Part shown: positions 12,601 through 25,299 of the stretch, one piece after another
Numbering within the stretch: position 1 is the stretch's first letter
How the letters are laid out: each line of letters opens with the position of its first letter
Notes under the pieces: generated by a model
What the model was told of the DNA's origin: nothing
The model's input: the letters and a program-made list of their open reading frames with translations, nothing else
Database searches by the model: none
Assembly (NCBI GenBank): GCA_030159075.1
Contig: BROG01000300.1
Span: 653,001-717,000 of the forward strand
Length of the DNA: 64,000 nucleotides
Source of the DNA: Atrina japonica
Taxonomy: Eukaryota; Mollusca; Bivalvia; Pterioida; Pinnidae
Reading direction: 5' to 3'
Translations under genes and position numbers: made by a program

Positions 12601-13292
12601 ACACATTCATATATAAATGTCTTGTACCTTATATATACGCATTCATTTATATTAATGTCTTGTACATACATTTATGTATGTCAGTGTCTTATGCATACAG
12701 ATTTATATACAAGTGTCTTAAATAATCATATTTATCTTATATATACATTTATACGAGTATCTTATACGTATTCATTAATATTCAATTGTTTTATACACAC
12801 ATTTATATACGAGTGTCTTATACATACACATTATATACGAGTGTCTTATACATACACATTTATATACGAATGTCTTATACATACACATTTATATACGAGT
12901 GTCTTTTACATACACATTTATATACGAGAATTGTATAAATACACATTTATATACTAGTGTCTTATACATACACATTTATATACGAGTGTCTTATACATAC
13001 ACATTTATATACGAATGTCTTATACATACACATTTATATACGAATATTGTATACATACACATTTATATACGAGTGTCTTATACATACACATTTATATACG
13101 AATATTGTATACATACACATTTATATACGAGTGTCTTATACATACACATTTATATACGAGTGTCTTATACATACACATTTATATACGAATATTGTATACA
13201 TACACATTTATATACTAGTGTCTTATACATACACATTTATATACGAATATTGTATACATACACATTTATATACGAGTGTCTTATACATATAC
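12601..13292. repeat. 29-bp minisatellite
   Basis: Over 20 tandem copies of a ~29-bp unit built on ATACATACACATTTATATAC, with two alternating variants at the variable end (GAGTGTCTT and GAATATTGT). All three forward frames stay open over long stretches because the unit lacks stop codons. The resulting TYTFIYE-type repeats are not evidence of a protein. Confidence 0.9.
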
Positions 13293-13299
13293 ACAATCT

Positions 13300-13740
13300 A
13301 ACTCTCATAATTATTGTAATTTATGTTAACCTATCAGTGATAACCCGTTAATCAAACATGTTCTCCCCAATTGATTTTGATAATACCGAGTTTTATCTCC
13401 TCACTTCCGGTTCTGTTCTTGTACTTAATGAAGTATTATTATCCAAGAACCACTGAAGGTATTTGCAATTTGCAATTAATTGTCGCTTTATATTGGCAAA
13501 CATTGTGCTTTACAATTCTCATTAAGATATTGAAATTAATCAAGATGATGCAAGCTCTGTGTGATTCTTAACTCATTATCCCCTAAAAACACATTTGGAC
13601 TGGTCTAAGTCTTTGATTTACAGCAGAGTCTAATGTTTTGTCAGGAGTTGCTGAGTTAAATACGAAAATCCTTAGTGGTAAAAAGGGACATTAGTTGTGT
13701 TTTCTAAAACAACAATATTTTTTTTACTACTGAGATCGAT
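13300..13740. other. Intronic DNA, nothing recognised
   Basis: AT-rich. A stretch near 13678-13740 begins 'aaaaagggacatta' and resembles the left end of the short inverted-repeat element described at 17331-17528. Confidence 0.4.
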
Positions 13741-13743
13741 GTA

Positions 13744-13960
13744 CAATAAACAAGTATTATAAACATAATACCAAAGTTGTAATGCTCAAGGTCATCCTTT
13801 CTGTTAATTAGACTTCATCAGTTGACCTCCAGTTTAAGATATATTTTCTAAAGTGAAAGTGGTATCATACAAGGCCAAATAATAAATCTAAATGCATAGC
13901 CAAAGCCGTCCAAAAGTAACTACTGTAGAAAGATGACTATTTTAGCTTTTGAAGAATTTG
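13744..13960 (+). repeat. R repeat fragment
   Basis: It contains 'attataaacataataccaaag' near 13758, then the R block ('aattagacttcatcagttga' at about 13806) and the adjoining 'gtggtatcatacaaggccaa' segment. It is truncated before the GTTTGAGTCC-type middle block. Confidence 0.7.
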
Positions 13961-14059
13961 TCATTTAAAAAAGGAGTAATAAACATAGTCATAAAAATTC
14001 TTATATTCCTTTTTATTTTGTGACAAAAGGATCATATCACGTATCATCTGCATATACAA

Positions 14060-14245
14060 AAGGTAAGGTCATATTAACCATTTGCCAACGAAAAGTTGCC
14101 AAAATAGAGCAATTTTCAGAAGACATATAGGGGTTTTACAAATTCTGAAAAAAATTGTGCGCATCTCTTTTTGTTATTATACATCAATCCAAATAGTAAA
14201 GACGAAATAATTTTCTGGGAAAAAACCGCTTATGTCCCTTCGTAG
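14060..14245. repeat. Relic of the AAGGGGCA short inverted-repeat family
   Basis: It shares 'ttgttattatacatcaatcc' and the 'gtaaagacgaaataa..aaaaaccgcttatgtcccttc' right end with the copies at 17331-17528 and 48890-49027. It is diverged. Confidence 0.45.
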
Positions 14246-14249
14246 GAGT

Positions 14250-15048
14250 ATCGGATAAGAAAACTAGAGGGCACAACAAAATATGCTATATCTCTGTGTT
14301 GAATGACTGAAATGAGAAAGGCTGAAAACAATTAATTTGCTTGCATGTATGGCGATTGACCATATTTAAATTTAGTTCATATTGAATTAATTATTGTTCT
14401 GGTAATTCATCATCTCTCCGTAGCAACATTCTTTACTCTTATATTCATTCAGAAGTATTGATATATAAACAAACATGTATGTAACTATATTCGCTTTTCG
14501 GGAAATTTAAGTGGAACTTTGCCTAAAAAACAATTCGCTTAGGAGACTGTCACGAATAGCAGATCCTAACTTAAGACTAAAGAGACAAAGTCACGTATCT
14601 CACAACATTGAGTCAGTCAGTAAGGCGATCTAAATATCGACGTTTTACTGTACTGAACCAGTAATTCTTCAGTTGAGTGATGTATCACTTATGTGTGCCA
14701 AAAATAGAATTTCATTCAGACAAGCAGCAATATATGAAAGAGGGGACTGTTTCCATAAATCAAAACAAATATATAATGCGATTTGAAATTATTATGTTAC
14801 ATATTACGGATAATGAAATATTAGGAAAAATATGAATTATTGTCAATTCATGGATTATTCCAGCACATAAAAATTCCGCTTCTATATATATGGTAGAACA
14901 ATTTTGAATTCAGATTAATAAAGATTATAAAAATCAGGTCATGTATGAAATTACGTATAAAAAGCGTGGCTTTCAAAGAACGGTATTTATTCTGGATTAT
15001 ATTTCTGTCTCTCAGTTCAATCTTATGATAGTAGTTCTACGCCAAAAA
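14250..15048. other. Intronic DNA, nothing recognised
   Basis: About 800 bases of AT-rich sequence without a coding or repeat signal I can name. Confidence 0.4.
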
Positions 15049-16570
15049 AAGATACCAAAGTATAAATCAATAGAATGTCCAAGACTTAGATACAAATCCG
15101 GTAAAAATGGACAAACACGGACCTCTGGAAACCAAGAGGTGGGATCAGGTGCCATTGAGGAGTAAGCATACCCTGTCGACCGGTTACACCCGCCGCGAGT
15201 TCACAGTCAAGTCCAATGAAATACGTGAGGAGTGAATCCTCGTCAAATTGGTACAAACGTCTCAACAGCCGCCAACCAAAAGGCATCTCAACATTTCACC
15301 TAGTGAAACAGAGTTATCGCAAACAAGACTATTATACCGACCGTAAAATTTGCGGAACGTTGACATTAAACGCGGTTTTCGATATCCCTGTGTCAATGAT
15401 TTGTCGATGGGAAAGCCGAAATCGTCGCGTCTGTCGTATAGCTTAGTTGCTAATTTCCCGTCTGTGTCTATATTAATTAAAATGTCTAAGTATGAAGTGT
15501 GTGTGCTTGATTCTGTTGTATCTTTAATTTCTAGTTCGCTGGGATATATCGCATAGAAATATGTATGAAAATTGTCATCATTAATTGACAATACGCCGTC
15601 GATATATCTAAATGTAAAATTAAAACACACCGCTATCTTTTTCTTCTTTTGATTCAGCTGTTTCTGAATGAAGTCTGCTTCGTATGAATAAAGGAACAGG
15701 TCGGCCAATAAAGTAGCACAATTGGCTCCCATAGGAATGCCGACAGTTTGTTGAAAGATCACGTCTCCGAACATTATGAATATATTGTCTATTAGAAATT
15801 CCAGCATATTTTTTATATCACCTTCAGTGTATTTATGTGTAGAATCAGAGTGGTGTTGGACAAAATAAGTATGCCTGATAGCCAATCACTAGATATTTAA
15901 ATTTTCGGGTATCACCTTTAGTTAAAAAACAGTTGTCTATGATGCTAAAAAGTCTTTTAATTTTTTATATTTTCTAAAAGCTTTTTAGACTTTTTAAATA
16001 TCCACATCTGATTTACACCGCTTCTGGAATAAGCAACTATGCAGTATTGTTGAAGTTTCTCCTTAACGGCTGTCAATATCTTGGTAAGGAGTAAAGATAA
16101 AGGTTTGGTAGAACATTTGCTGGATCCTGCTATGTATCTTTGCATCTATGGGGTTTTAGGTATCCAATATAAATATGGTAGCTCAAAATTGGTATCCGTT
16201 GTATTTATATGAAATGAGCGTAATACGGACACGTGATTTTGAAGGATCTCGTCCTTTGAAAGTGAGCTACGTGTGTATGTAGGATTTCCAGAATTCGTAT
16301 GAAACGCAGGTTCTTCTAATAAACAATTATAATAATGTGCCTTACAAATAAAAACTATATTATTTGAGGCTTTGTCTGCTGGTACCAGTACATATTGGTC
16401 ATGTAATCTATCCAGTTTAGTTACTACTTCTGGATCACTGAATACAGTAGGATAACGTGTTTCCATAGTCCCTTTGAGTTTTCGAATACGAGATTTTATT
16501 AACCATGTATGGCTTTTAGCCATTTAGACAAAGTGTCTGGTTCTACGTCTTCATGTTTGTAAATATTATG
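15049..16570 (-). mobile_element. Penelope-like reverse-transcriptase retroelement, longest copy (inactive)
   Basis: Reading on the minus strand from 16570: a stretch with HEDVEP leads into the block around LHDQYVLVPADKASNNIVF and the block LPYLYWIPKTP (16523-16146). Next come QRYIAGSSKCSTKPLS and YSRSGVNQMW (16145-15957), a frame-broken stretch, then QTVGIPMGANCATLLADLF, the active-site block FRYIDGVLS, and a C-terminal part ending LLVGGC (15885-15262). About 210 bp of 3' UTR follow, down to the conserved end at 15049. The block order fits the RT of Penelope-like elements; no GIY-YIG endonuclease is visible after it, so the family call is tentative. The copy is dead: the second catalytic Asp of YIDD is Gly, RT motif A (FDFSTLYT-type) is deleted around 15957, and the frame breaks near 16510 and 15890. 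Confidence 0.8.
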
Positions 16571-17330
16571 TCACATGAACCTAAAAAAAGACTTGTATTG
16601 ACCTCATCTGACGCTTGACCTCAATCTAGTTTTTTAGACTCAGACTGCATTCATCACCACAGGAGTAATACATTGTATGATAGCGTTAACTGAACCTCTG
16701 AAATAGAAATACTACAGACACATTTACGAAAACTGGCAATATTATGCTTTCACGACCTTCAACATTACACATTCATGGGGCAAGATGAATGTTTTGGTCA
16801 AATTTCAGTTTTATACTTGGAAACTTCCAGTCCCAGAGTCATGCTGAGTATAAAATGGGCAATAAAGATGTATAACATGATCAGGAAACATTAATTTCTT
16901 GTTTTATACACCGAAATTTCCTTAGATAAATAGTTATTTGAATAGACATTGAAATTCTTCAAACAGATAAGGTAGCTCATAATAAGCAATTCAATCTCAA
17001 TTGATCGCGTCACAGACAATTTTAAAAGGTTTGAAATAATAATTTGCATCTTAAACGTTATTTCTCTCTGAAAGCAATTGCTTTTTTTATCAAACTGATA
17101 CATGAAACGACCACTTTGATCAGCGAATAAATTTTATTACGCAATAACATAGACGGATTGAAAATATGCTGTGAATGTAAATAAAGGTTTTGTTTTCAAA
17201 GTGTCATTTCATGTGCTTTCTACGCATGCGTCATGTCATAAAACGTCCAGTAAAATCACACAGTGGATCATATTTGAAATCGTGCAATCATAATAGTCCG
17301 AGTTACATAACGATTACCACATGTATTCAT
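16571..17330. other. Intronic DNA, nothing recognised
   Basis: AT-rich with no long open frame with domain content. The 5' part of the adjacent retroelement was not detected here, so that copy is 5'-truncated or too diverged to follow. Confidence 0.4.
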
Positions 17331-17528
17331 TAAAGGAGCATCAGCCGTGTTTACTAAAAATAATTTCGATTGTTCCTACTTTCACTACTCGTACTAGATG
17401 TACAAAATTTCATAAGAACCATGCACTGGCATAAAAATCTTATATTCCTATATATTTTTATTGTATATCAACCTGGGCAGTAAAAAGGAAAGAACAGATT
17501 TGAAAAAAAACCAGCGAGTGCCCCTTTA
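17331..17528. mobile_element. MITE-like element with TAAAGGRGCA inverted ends
   Basis: The left end TTAAAGGAGCATCAGCCG and the right end CCAGCGAGTGCCCCTTTAGA are inverted and partly complementary, about 195 bp apart. The interior carries 'tattgtatatcaacctgggc', which recurs in diverged form at 14.1, 47.8, 48.9 and 62.3 kb. This makes it a dispersed non-coding family. No transposase is present. Confidence 0.6.
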
Positions 17529-18127
17529 GAAATTCAGTTTCTTAATTTTTTTATGATACCATACTCTGTAATATATACGTGTAGATAATTAAATCTATAT
17601 GATGAAATATTTACGCCCTTCTCCGCGCCACGAAAGAGAATATAAGTATTTCAACATAAACGTCCATTAAACTTTTTATTATATATCCTTATTTATGAAC
17701 AACTGTGTTAATTTGAAATGTTTTATTTATCTCACTACAAATCACAATAATGAGTAAAAAATACGCAAAACGTTTCACGGTATAGCGCGTATGAATACAA
17801 CAATAAAAGTAGTCATGGGCGTATATGATAGAATATTGCGCTTTTTCATCCAATGTTAAGAATAGCAAAACGTAAGTAGGATAGATAATAAATGAATTCA
17901 TGATATAGTGCTTTAGAGCAATCTTCAATTGTTTGTTTGTTTGTTGTTGTTTAACGCCACTTTCAACAATATTTCTTTAACTAAAGTGCTAGTTGTTATA
18001 AACAAGCTGTGTGTTTACTTTAAACAGCAGACAAATATTAAAGTGTATGTTGACATGCCGATACAATGAAGTCTTAAACAAGTTTTTATAAAATTTGCAA
18101 CGCATTGGTTTTACTGTACACTAAGCA
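17529..18127. other. Intronic DNA with a SINE tail scrap
   Basis: Mostly unrecognised AT-rich DNA. Bases 17929-17972 (GTTTGTTTGTTGTTGTTTAACGCC) match the 3' tail of the SINE family at 43952, 55018 and 62597, minus orientation, without the tRNA-like head. Confidence 0.5.
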
Positions 18128-18510
18128 TTGTTATACTCTATGCGTGTTACTATACTCTGTGCGTATTATTATACTCTATGTGTATTGTTATACTCTATGT
18201 GTATTGTTATAATCTATGCGTATTGTTATACTCTATGCGTATTATTATACTCTATGCGTATTATTCTACTGTATGCGTATTGTTATACTCTATGCGTGTT
18301 ACTATACTCTGTGCGTATTATTATACTCTATGTGTATTGTTATACTCTATGTGTATTGTTATAATCTATGCGTATTGTTATACTCTATGTGTATTATTAT
18401 ACTGTATGCGTATTGTTATACTCTATGCGTATTATTATACTTTATGTATATTGTTATACTCTATGCGTATTATTATACTATATGCGTATTTTTATACTCT
18501 ATGCGTATAT
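18128..18510. repeat. 19-bp minisatellite
   Basis: About 20 tandem copies of TATTRTTATACTCTATGCG with variants (GTGT/GCGT, GTTAC/ATTAT). A block of about 6 units (18128-18230) is repeated almost exactly at 18281-18375, showing higher-order duplication. The CVLLYSM-type open frames are artefacts. Confidence 0.9.
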
Positions 18511-19054
18511 TTTATGTTCCATGCATATTTCTAATAGTAATAATAAAACCCAGAGAAACGTTCATATATTTGGCTCTTATAAGAGGTGAAGAGTGTGGAC
18601 AATTTAAAGTGTTACGGTGGATACCATGATCTCTTACATTAACGATGAAGCAACTCAGTTATACATGAACTTTAGATTTGTTCCTACTGATGGCGGGAGA
18701 TGTGTTTCCTGATTGGTTTAAGTGAACAGAGAAGTCTGTAAAACGATTTACATTATTTTATTGTTGCTATACTCGACCACAACAGCAACGAAAGTTTTTG
18801 GCAATTATCGTGATTTCATCACAAAATAATCTTCGATAACAAAAAATCTGACTTTTTCATGCGAAGGCTGTAGTTTATTACTCTTTCCAATTTTAGAGAT
18901 TATTTTGCTTAGTTTACGCTCGTAAACCGTTGTTAATAACTAAATTCGTAGATATAACTGTACATAGAACACGTCTCTTATAATCTGTTTACGGTTTGAA
19001 CCGGACATTAAGCATCATATTTATAGACGTTCAGCTTGTGTGCGCAATAATATG
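18511..19054. other. Intronic DNA, nothing recognised
   Basis: AT-rich sequence without a supported feature. Confidence 0.4.
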
Positions 19055-19612
19055 ATTAGTGTGAAGCAACATTGATAAAAAATCCAAAAACCTTTTACGT
19101 GTCAGAAATCCCGTTATATTAACGAACAATCAATTATAATTCATGGAAATTGAACTTTCTGAATGAAAATCTTTACTTTATCAAACGTTTTACCATCCGT
19201 GTACTGTTTAATCTATAAAATGATATAAAATATCAAGAAGAGAAATATCTCTTTTGTTCCTCTATTTATTTCCGTTTCACTTTTTGTTTTCATAACAGTA
19301 TACAATTTCAATGAAAATGGTAGGGCAGTGTCATTTCCTTCCTTCCCGTGATTAGTGTGAAGCAACATTGATAAAAAAATCCTTTTTGTGGCAGAAATCC
19401 CGTTTTATAAACCAACAATCAATTATAATTCATGGAAATTGAACTTTCTGAATGAAAATCAAACGTTTTACCATCCGTGTACTGCTTTAATCAATAAAAT
19501 AATATGAAATATCAAGAATATGAATATCTCTTTGTTTCTCTCATTATTTCCGTTCACATTTCTTTTTCATAACAGTATACATTTTTAATGAAAATGGTAG
19601 GCAGTATCACTC
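19055..19612. repeat. Direct tandem duplication of ~295 bp
   Basis: Copy 1 starts ATTAGTGTGAAGCAACATTG at 19055 and copy 2 starts with the same 20 bases at 19351. Shared landmarks follow in order, such as AATTATAATTCATGGAAATT, TTTTACCATCCGTGTACTG and CATAACAGTATACA. Copy 2 has several small deletions, including loss of 'tttactttat'. I see no coding content. Confidence 0.9.
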
Positions 19613-20404
19613 ACTTCTCGTTAAGCAGTTTATCATATTTATGACATCGAAAGCTAGTATGAATGTCTTGCTGTGATCGGTGTCAGACTCGAACAGCTGC
19701 TTACAGGGAAGTGATGGCAGGTATTACAGTACTAGGTAGAACATTTATCTCATCCTATTTCCTCGCCGTTGATCTGAACAATAGATAACTAAACGTCTTC
19801 AATGTAAATATTTTAAAACCGGAAGTGACATTGCCCGACTTTCTGCTGAAGTCACACCATCTCAGTAGAAACTATTACTACAAAACTGAACGGAATGGGG
19901 CAACTCGATAATGAGTGATAGAATATTAAAATCAAGGATTTTTAGAATCAATCATCGAATCAAAGTCAGAACCTGTTTCTCTAAAATGCAAATATTAAAT
20001 GCGGTTCTAGGTATAATTCAACTGTAAATACAATACACCTTTATCATCAATAAAGTGTGAATCCATTGTTCATTTTACAACTGCAATGCGATGTTCATTA
20101 ATTGGGTACGGTAGGACTGCATTTGTGTTGTGCACCAATACTCCTAACAAGGTGAATTGACCATTGATTAACAATGTGAACTAACATATAGCTTAGTGTT
20201 TTGATAATTCTGTCATAAAAATGCTAATTTGAAATGTGCAGGACAATAGCATAGTGAAAGTGTATGAGTGCTTTACAAAAACTGGCTGGATAACTCCTTA
20301 ACACACGTAACTCCTTAATGAAAATACTCTTATTTACAATGCAATGTGGACCTCAAATGATAATAGCGTAATTGTTCTAAATGTAATAATATGAAACATC
20401 TCAG
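19613..20404. other. Intronic DNA, nothing recognised
   Basis: About 800 bases without open frames or repeat signals I can name. Confidence 0.4.
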
Positions 20405-20900
20405 ATACAAAAGTTCAAATTGATACGACGTGCAAAACACAGATATAAATCCGGTAACAATGGGCGAACACGGACCCCAGGAAACCAAGAGGTGGGATCA
20501 GGTGCCATGGAGGAGTTAGCATCCCCTGTCGACAGGTTACAACCGGCGTGAGTCCACAGTCAAGTCCAAATGAAATACGTCAGGAGTGAATCCTCGTCAC
20601 AATTGGTACAGGGGTCTCAACAGCGACCAACGAAAAGGCAACTCATCTTTTCACTAAGTGAAACAGAGTAATTGCAAACAAGACTATTATTCCGACCGTA
20701 AAATTTGCGGAACGTTGATATCAAACGCGGTTTTCGATATGCCTGTGTCAACAATTTGTCAGCGAGTAGTTTATATCTTTATATGAAATGTTCGTATTTT
20801 GAACACGCCCTGGCATATCGGATCATTTGTGAAATATATACTCCATATGCAGAGGACTGTCGGATATTACTACATAAATATACGATGGGAAAGCCGAAAT
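20405..20900 (-). mobile_element. Penelope-like element, 3' fragment
   Basis: It runs from the 3' end (diverged 'gatacaaaagttcaaattga' at 20405) through the conserved 3' UTR (AGGTGGGATCAGGTGCCATG near 20491) into the C-terminal RT region ('aaatttgcggaacgttgata' near 20701). It stops after the 'gatgggaaagccgaaatta' segment at about 20900. Confidence 0.8.
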
Positions 20901-21836
20901 TATGTAAGAAGTAGATATAATGCCTACTATCTGTGTACATGTACAATACTTTTTGTATTTTACTGTTTCGTTATTACTTAAGTACCGTATTTTCTGTTTC
21001 AAATTTATTATAATTCTTCTGAGTATAGGGGTAAGTATTCAGTTTTTGTGTAACCAGTTTAAGAAAAGGATGGCACCGATAGAGACATGATAAGTGTAAT
21101 TTCTGGTAATACCACTTATTATATTACTGCATACTAACTTTTCATAGGTGATCCTTCCTCGGACCGATACTTTTGTTTGTGGAGGGTTCCTGGAAGTTGA
21201 TCAATAGTCAATGATTTATGTTTGTTCTAGTTTTTAAAAAGTGAAATAAATTGCAACAACTCTTCTCTTTTCTTGTCATAAATACCAGTTGATTTTGTTG
21301 GTAGTGTTCTTACAAAGGTGAAACCGATATTTGGAAGTTATTTTAATACATTGCCGTTTTTCCAACATGAAAATCGGTCCGGGTTTAGGAGTTTAGAAGG
21401 TTCGGTGTTCAGAAGTTATTTTGAACTTGGAAATAGAGGGAAACAAATTCAGACCCAGATGATCGGGAATATTTCAGATCACAAAATGCTGTATAATAGT
21501 CAATTGAACGACTAATTATACATAAGTACAATCACAAACTTTTTTATTTCTTTAGCAAATTTGATATGGATATTAATCATCTTTGTCATCGCATCCGGAA
21601 ATAACCGTCTACACTATGACGTTTTCTAACAGTATTCTAACGGCTATTGAAACGGATATATGACATGTTCTCAGTTAACCGCCGAGGTAGGTATTGCCTA
21701 GCCTTGATAAATTAATTGTAAAAGAAACCTTTATTTCTGTTTGTAAAGTGCATTATTATACATTGCGACAAAGATCGGTAATGTGTTGGTAAAGAGCTTA
21801 TGATAATAATTCGATTTGATCAAGATATTTCATAAG
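20901..21836. other. Intronic DNA, nothing recognised
   Basis: An open frame at 21318-21515 has internal similarity (two 'gaagttattttraa' blocks) but no recognisable domain. Confidence 0.4.
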
Positions 21837-22062
21837 TATACTCCAAGGACAGAGTCGATAGGGATTATAATCATTTGGTTTCATCTTTAGTCTAATTATG
21901 TAAAATTATGTATTTGAAATCAGTGTGTCAAAGGCTTTCTTAAGATCAAGGGCTACTCCAAGGACAGAGTCAACAGGGAATATAATCATTTGGGTTCAAT
22001 TTAATTAATAAACCATGTATTTGAAATCAGTGAATTCTTGTTAACGGTTTTCTTAAGATCTA
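21837..22062 (-). mobile_element. Duplicated scrap of a LINE reverse transcriptase
   Basis: Two direct copies, about 21837-21950 and 21953-22062, share CTCCAAGGACAGAGTC and 'tatttgaaatcagtg'. On the minus strand the segment near 21900-21985 reads GVALDLKKAFDTLISNT, matching RT motif A of non-LTR retrotransposons (the LDLKKAFDT block with its catalytic Asp). Stops follow at once, and the second copy has a decayed motif (DLKKTVNK). This is a fragment only. Confidence 0.5.
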
Positions 22063-22179
22063 AGACTGACGCCCGGACATCAAACTAACTGACAAAGTAC
22101 AAGAAGCTTCAAACATATTTTCCGATAATTAAGGTAAGTAAACCCTTTGCCCTACTGCTATTTATACCACCAGCACTCC

Positions 22180-22180
<1 letters not shown>

Positions 22181-22222
<42 letters not shown>

Positions 22223-22240
22223 AATAACAATAAAAATAAA

Positions 22241-22322
<82 letters not shown>

Positions 22323-22341
22323 TAATAAAAATAATAATAAC

Positions 22342-22376
<35 letters not shown>

Positions 22377-22379
22377 TAA

Positions 22380-22433
<54 letters not shown>
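22181..22433. repeat. (AAT)n microsatellite
   Basis: About 250 bases of AAT repeat with scattered AAA, AAC and ACT interruptions. Confidence 0.95.
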
Positions 22434-22435
<2 letters not shown>

Positions 22436-22624
22436 GTTATACTAATTACAATAATAATAACAAAAAAAAATAGGTGGAAAATAAAAATATCTATGATAAT
22501 ATTGATTATAAAAGATATAACAACAACAACAACAGCAACAACGAGATCTATTGATGCTTTATTAGTCCAAAATCAATTCATCGATTTTAGAGCAAGAGGC
22601 ATTTAAGTTTAACTAGAAGAACAA

Positions 22625-22654
22625 AAAGTGATGATAATGATGATGATGATAATG

Positions 22655-22686
<32 letters not shown>

Positions 22687-22702
22687 GATGATGGTGATGA
22701 TG
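22625..22702. repeat. (GAT)n microsatellite
   Basis: About 75 bases of GATGAT repeat. AAT- and CAA-rich low-complexity sequence continues to about 22820. The poly-His frame on the minus strand is an artefact. Confidence 0.9.
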
Positions 22703-22859
22703 AAAGCAACAACAACAATATTGACAATAATACTGATAGCAATACAAATAATAATGATAACAATAGTGTAAGTAATAACAGAAAAAAGAAAAAAACAGGG
22801 AGAATAATAATAATAACGAAAGTGACAGGGTCAGACGACCTCTAGTATATCTCGATATT

Positions 22860-23330
22860 GTCATGTTACTTTAGAGTGAACTACTTGTCACCTTCATGGG
22901 GATCCAATATAATTGATATTGAGCATCTGCTGTGCTTACGATGATCGGACTTCTAGTACTAAATATCGATTGACCCCTGTTTTGTCCTTTACTTAGTTAT
23001 TAGGCTTAATTGATTTTTTTCAGCTAAAAATTCAATTTCTGAACACCCGACGCCCGCTTTCATTACATTTCAGTCTATTGAAAATTGTCGTAATACATTC
23101 ACATTCAGAATAACCTTGTCTGCCAATGTCTTGAGGTTCGTCTAGACAACTAAAGTTAATTCTTTAGCAATGATATATGGTCATCTAAAACAGGAGTCTA
23201 TTACAGAGTGAGCACAATTCTATTATTCTATCGGTAAACCATATCCGAACATGATGGTGAAATGCCATAAAACTATATCAATAAGATACACGACATTTTA
23301 AAGAGAGGAAAAAAAAATATCAACAATAAA
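22860..23330. other. Intronic DNA, nothing recognised
   Basis: No supported feature. Confidence 0.4.
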
Positions 23331-23332
23331 GA

Positions 23333-23447
<115 letters not shown>

Positions 23448-23449
23448 TG

Positions 23450-24399
23450 AATATAAAAAGAACCACCCGATAACGCAAAAACAAGATAATGGTACGTATC
23501 AATATTAAAGTAGAGCGATGATTTGCAAATTTAGATCTAAAGGATCCCAGGATTTCGTTCGTTCAATATTCCTAACGTTATTTGCTTAATACCAAGCTTT
23601 GTTGTATATTACAATAGCAGTCGGTTACTTAGTTATCATCTGGCAAGTGAAGAGGGGAACCATATTTTTCTCTCAGTAATTTCTCCCAAAAAATCAACAA
23701 AATCAAATGCATGTGTATGTGAATGGCTATTATTAAAATGCTTTAAATGTATATGAATTGATATCCATAGCTCTAAACTGTCTGATTCAACAGAAAATAT
23801 CGTTGATAAACTGGATATTCTCATTATTTTGCAAAAACCCAGTTCTAGTAAACTCTATGAACCCAGTTTTCAACAACCTTGGATAAAAAAACAAAAAAAC
23901 AAATATCATCAATCTACGATCACATTTTGCAATTTTAAATGAGAAAGTTGCAAATATGATCACTGCGAATTAAGGATGTCCAATGACAGCCTGTTATAGG
24001 ATTATTTATATACATGAAACTTGAAAATCGAAGTCATTAGCCGGTCAACGCAAATTTCATAACATGGGAAGCTGTTTTTAACGATCCACAATACTTAAAG
24101 CACAACTATCAATGTATAAAGAACCATTCTTAATCAAGAAGACGGTTGTGCTCCCTAATGATAATGTATATGATGTGTTGTCTGTAACATGACGTTTCCA
24201 AAGTAGTCAAATAGAGTGATGTATGGCAATGAACCGGTAAGCGTTGTCGTCTGAAGAGACGGAATTAAACAGAAAATAGCAAAATCAAGTTACACCGACA
24301 ATAACACCAGTTACGCAAATGTACTCAAGGATATTTATATTTATATACACTCGATCCTACAAAGTGAAGCTACTACGAGTAGAAATTATTTGTATGTAT
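23450..24399. other. Intronic DNA, nothing recognised
   Basis: About 950 bases without coding or repeat signals I can name. Confidence 0.4.
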
Positions 24400-24970
<571 letters not shown>

Positions 24971-25019
24971 ATGGTATGCTATGGTATGGTATGGTTTATT
25001 TGCTTTTAGTCTGACAACT

Positions 25020-25215
25020 AACCAGCATACAAATACACAATACAAAATACAGCAGTTAACATATATACATACAAATACACAATACAAAATACAGCCGTCA
25101 ACATATATACATACAAATACACAGTACAAAATACAGCAGTCAACATATATACTTATAGATACACAATACAAAATACATCAGTCAACATATATACATACAA
25201 TATACATACAATAAT
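25020..25215. repeat. 42-bp minisatellite
   Basis: Four to five tandem copies of a ~42-bp unit containing CACAATACAAAATACAGC and CAACATATATACATACAAAT. Confidence 0.9.
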
Positions 25216-25299
25216 AGGTACAAATGAGTAGGTTGCTATGATGGAGGTGAAGACCAATTAATATTGATCTTAATTTCAATGCTTAAACAAGAATGTTTG

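Noticed and set aside
12396..13351. Long overlapping open frames of TYTFIYE-type repeats
   Set aside because: They come from a stop-free 29-bp minisatellite. All three forward frames are open, with no start context or domain.
18128..18629. Open frames with repeated CVLLYSM/CIVILY motifs
   Set aside because: They are translations of the 19-bp minisatellite, not membrane proteins.
22613..22864. Poly-His/Tyr frame
   Set aside because: Low-complexity trinucleotide repeat.
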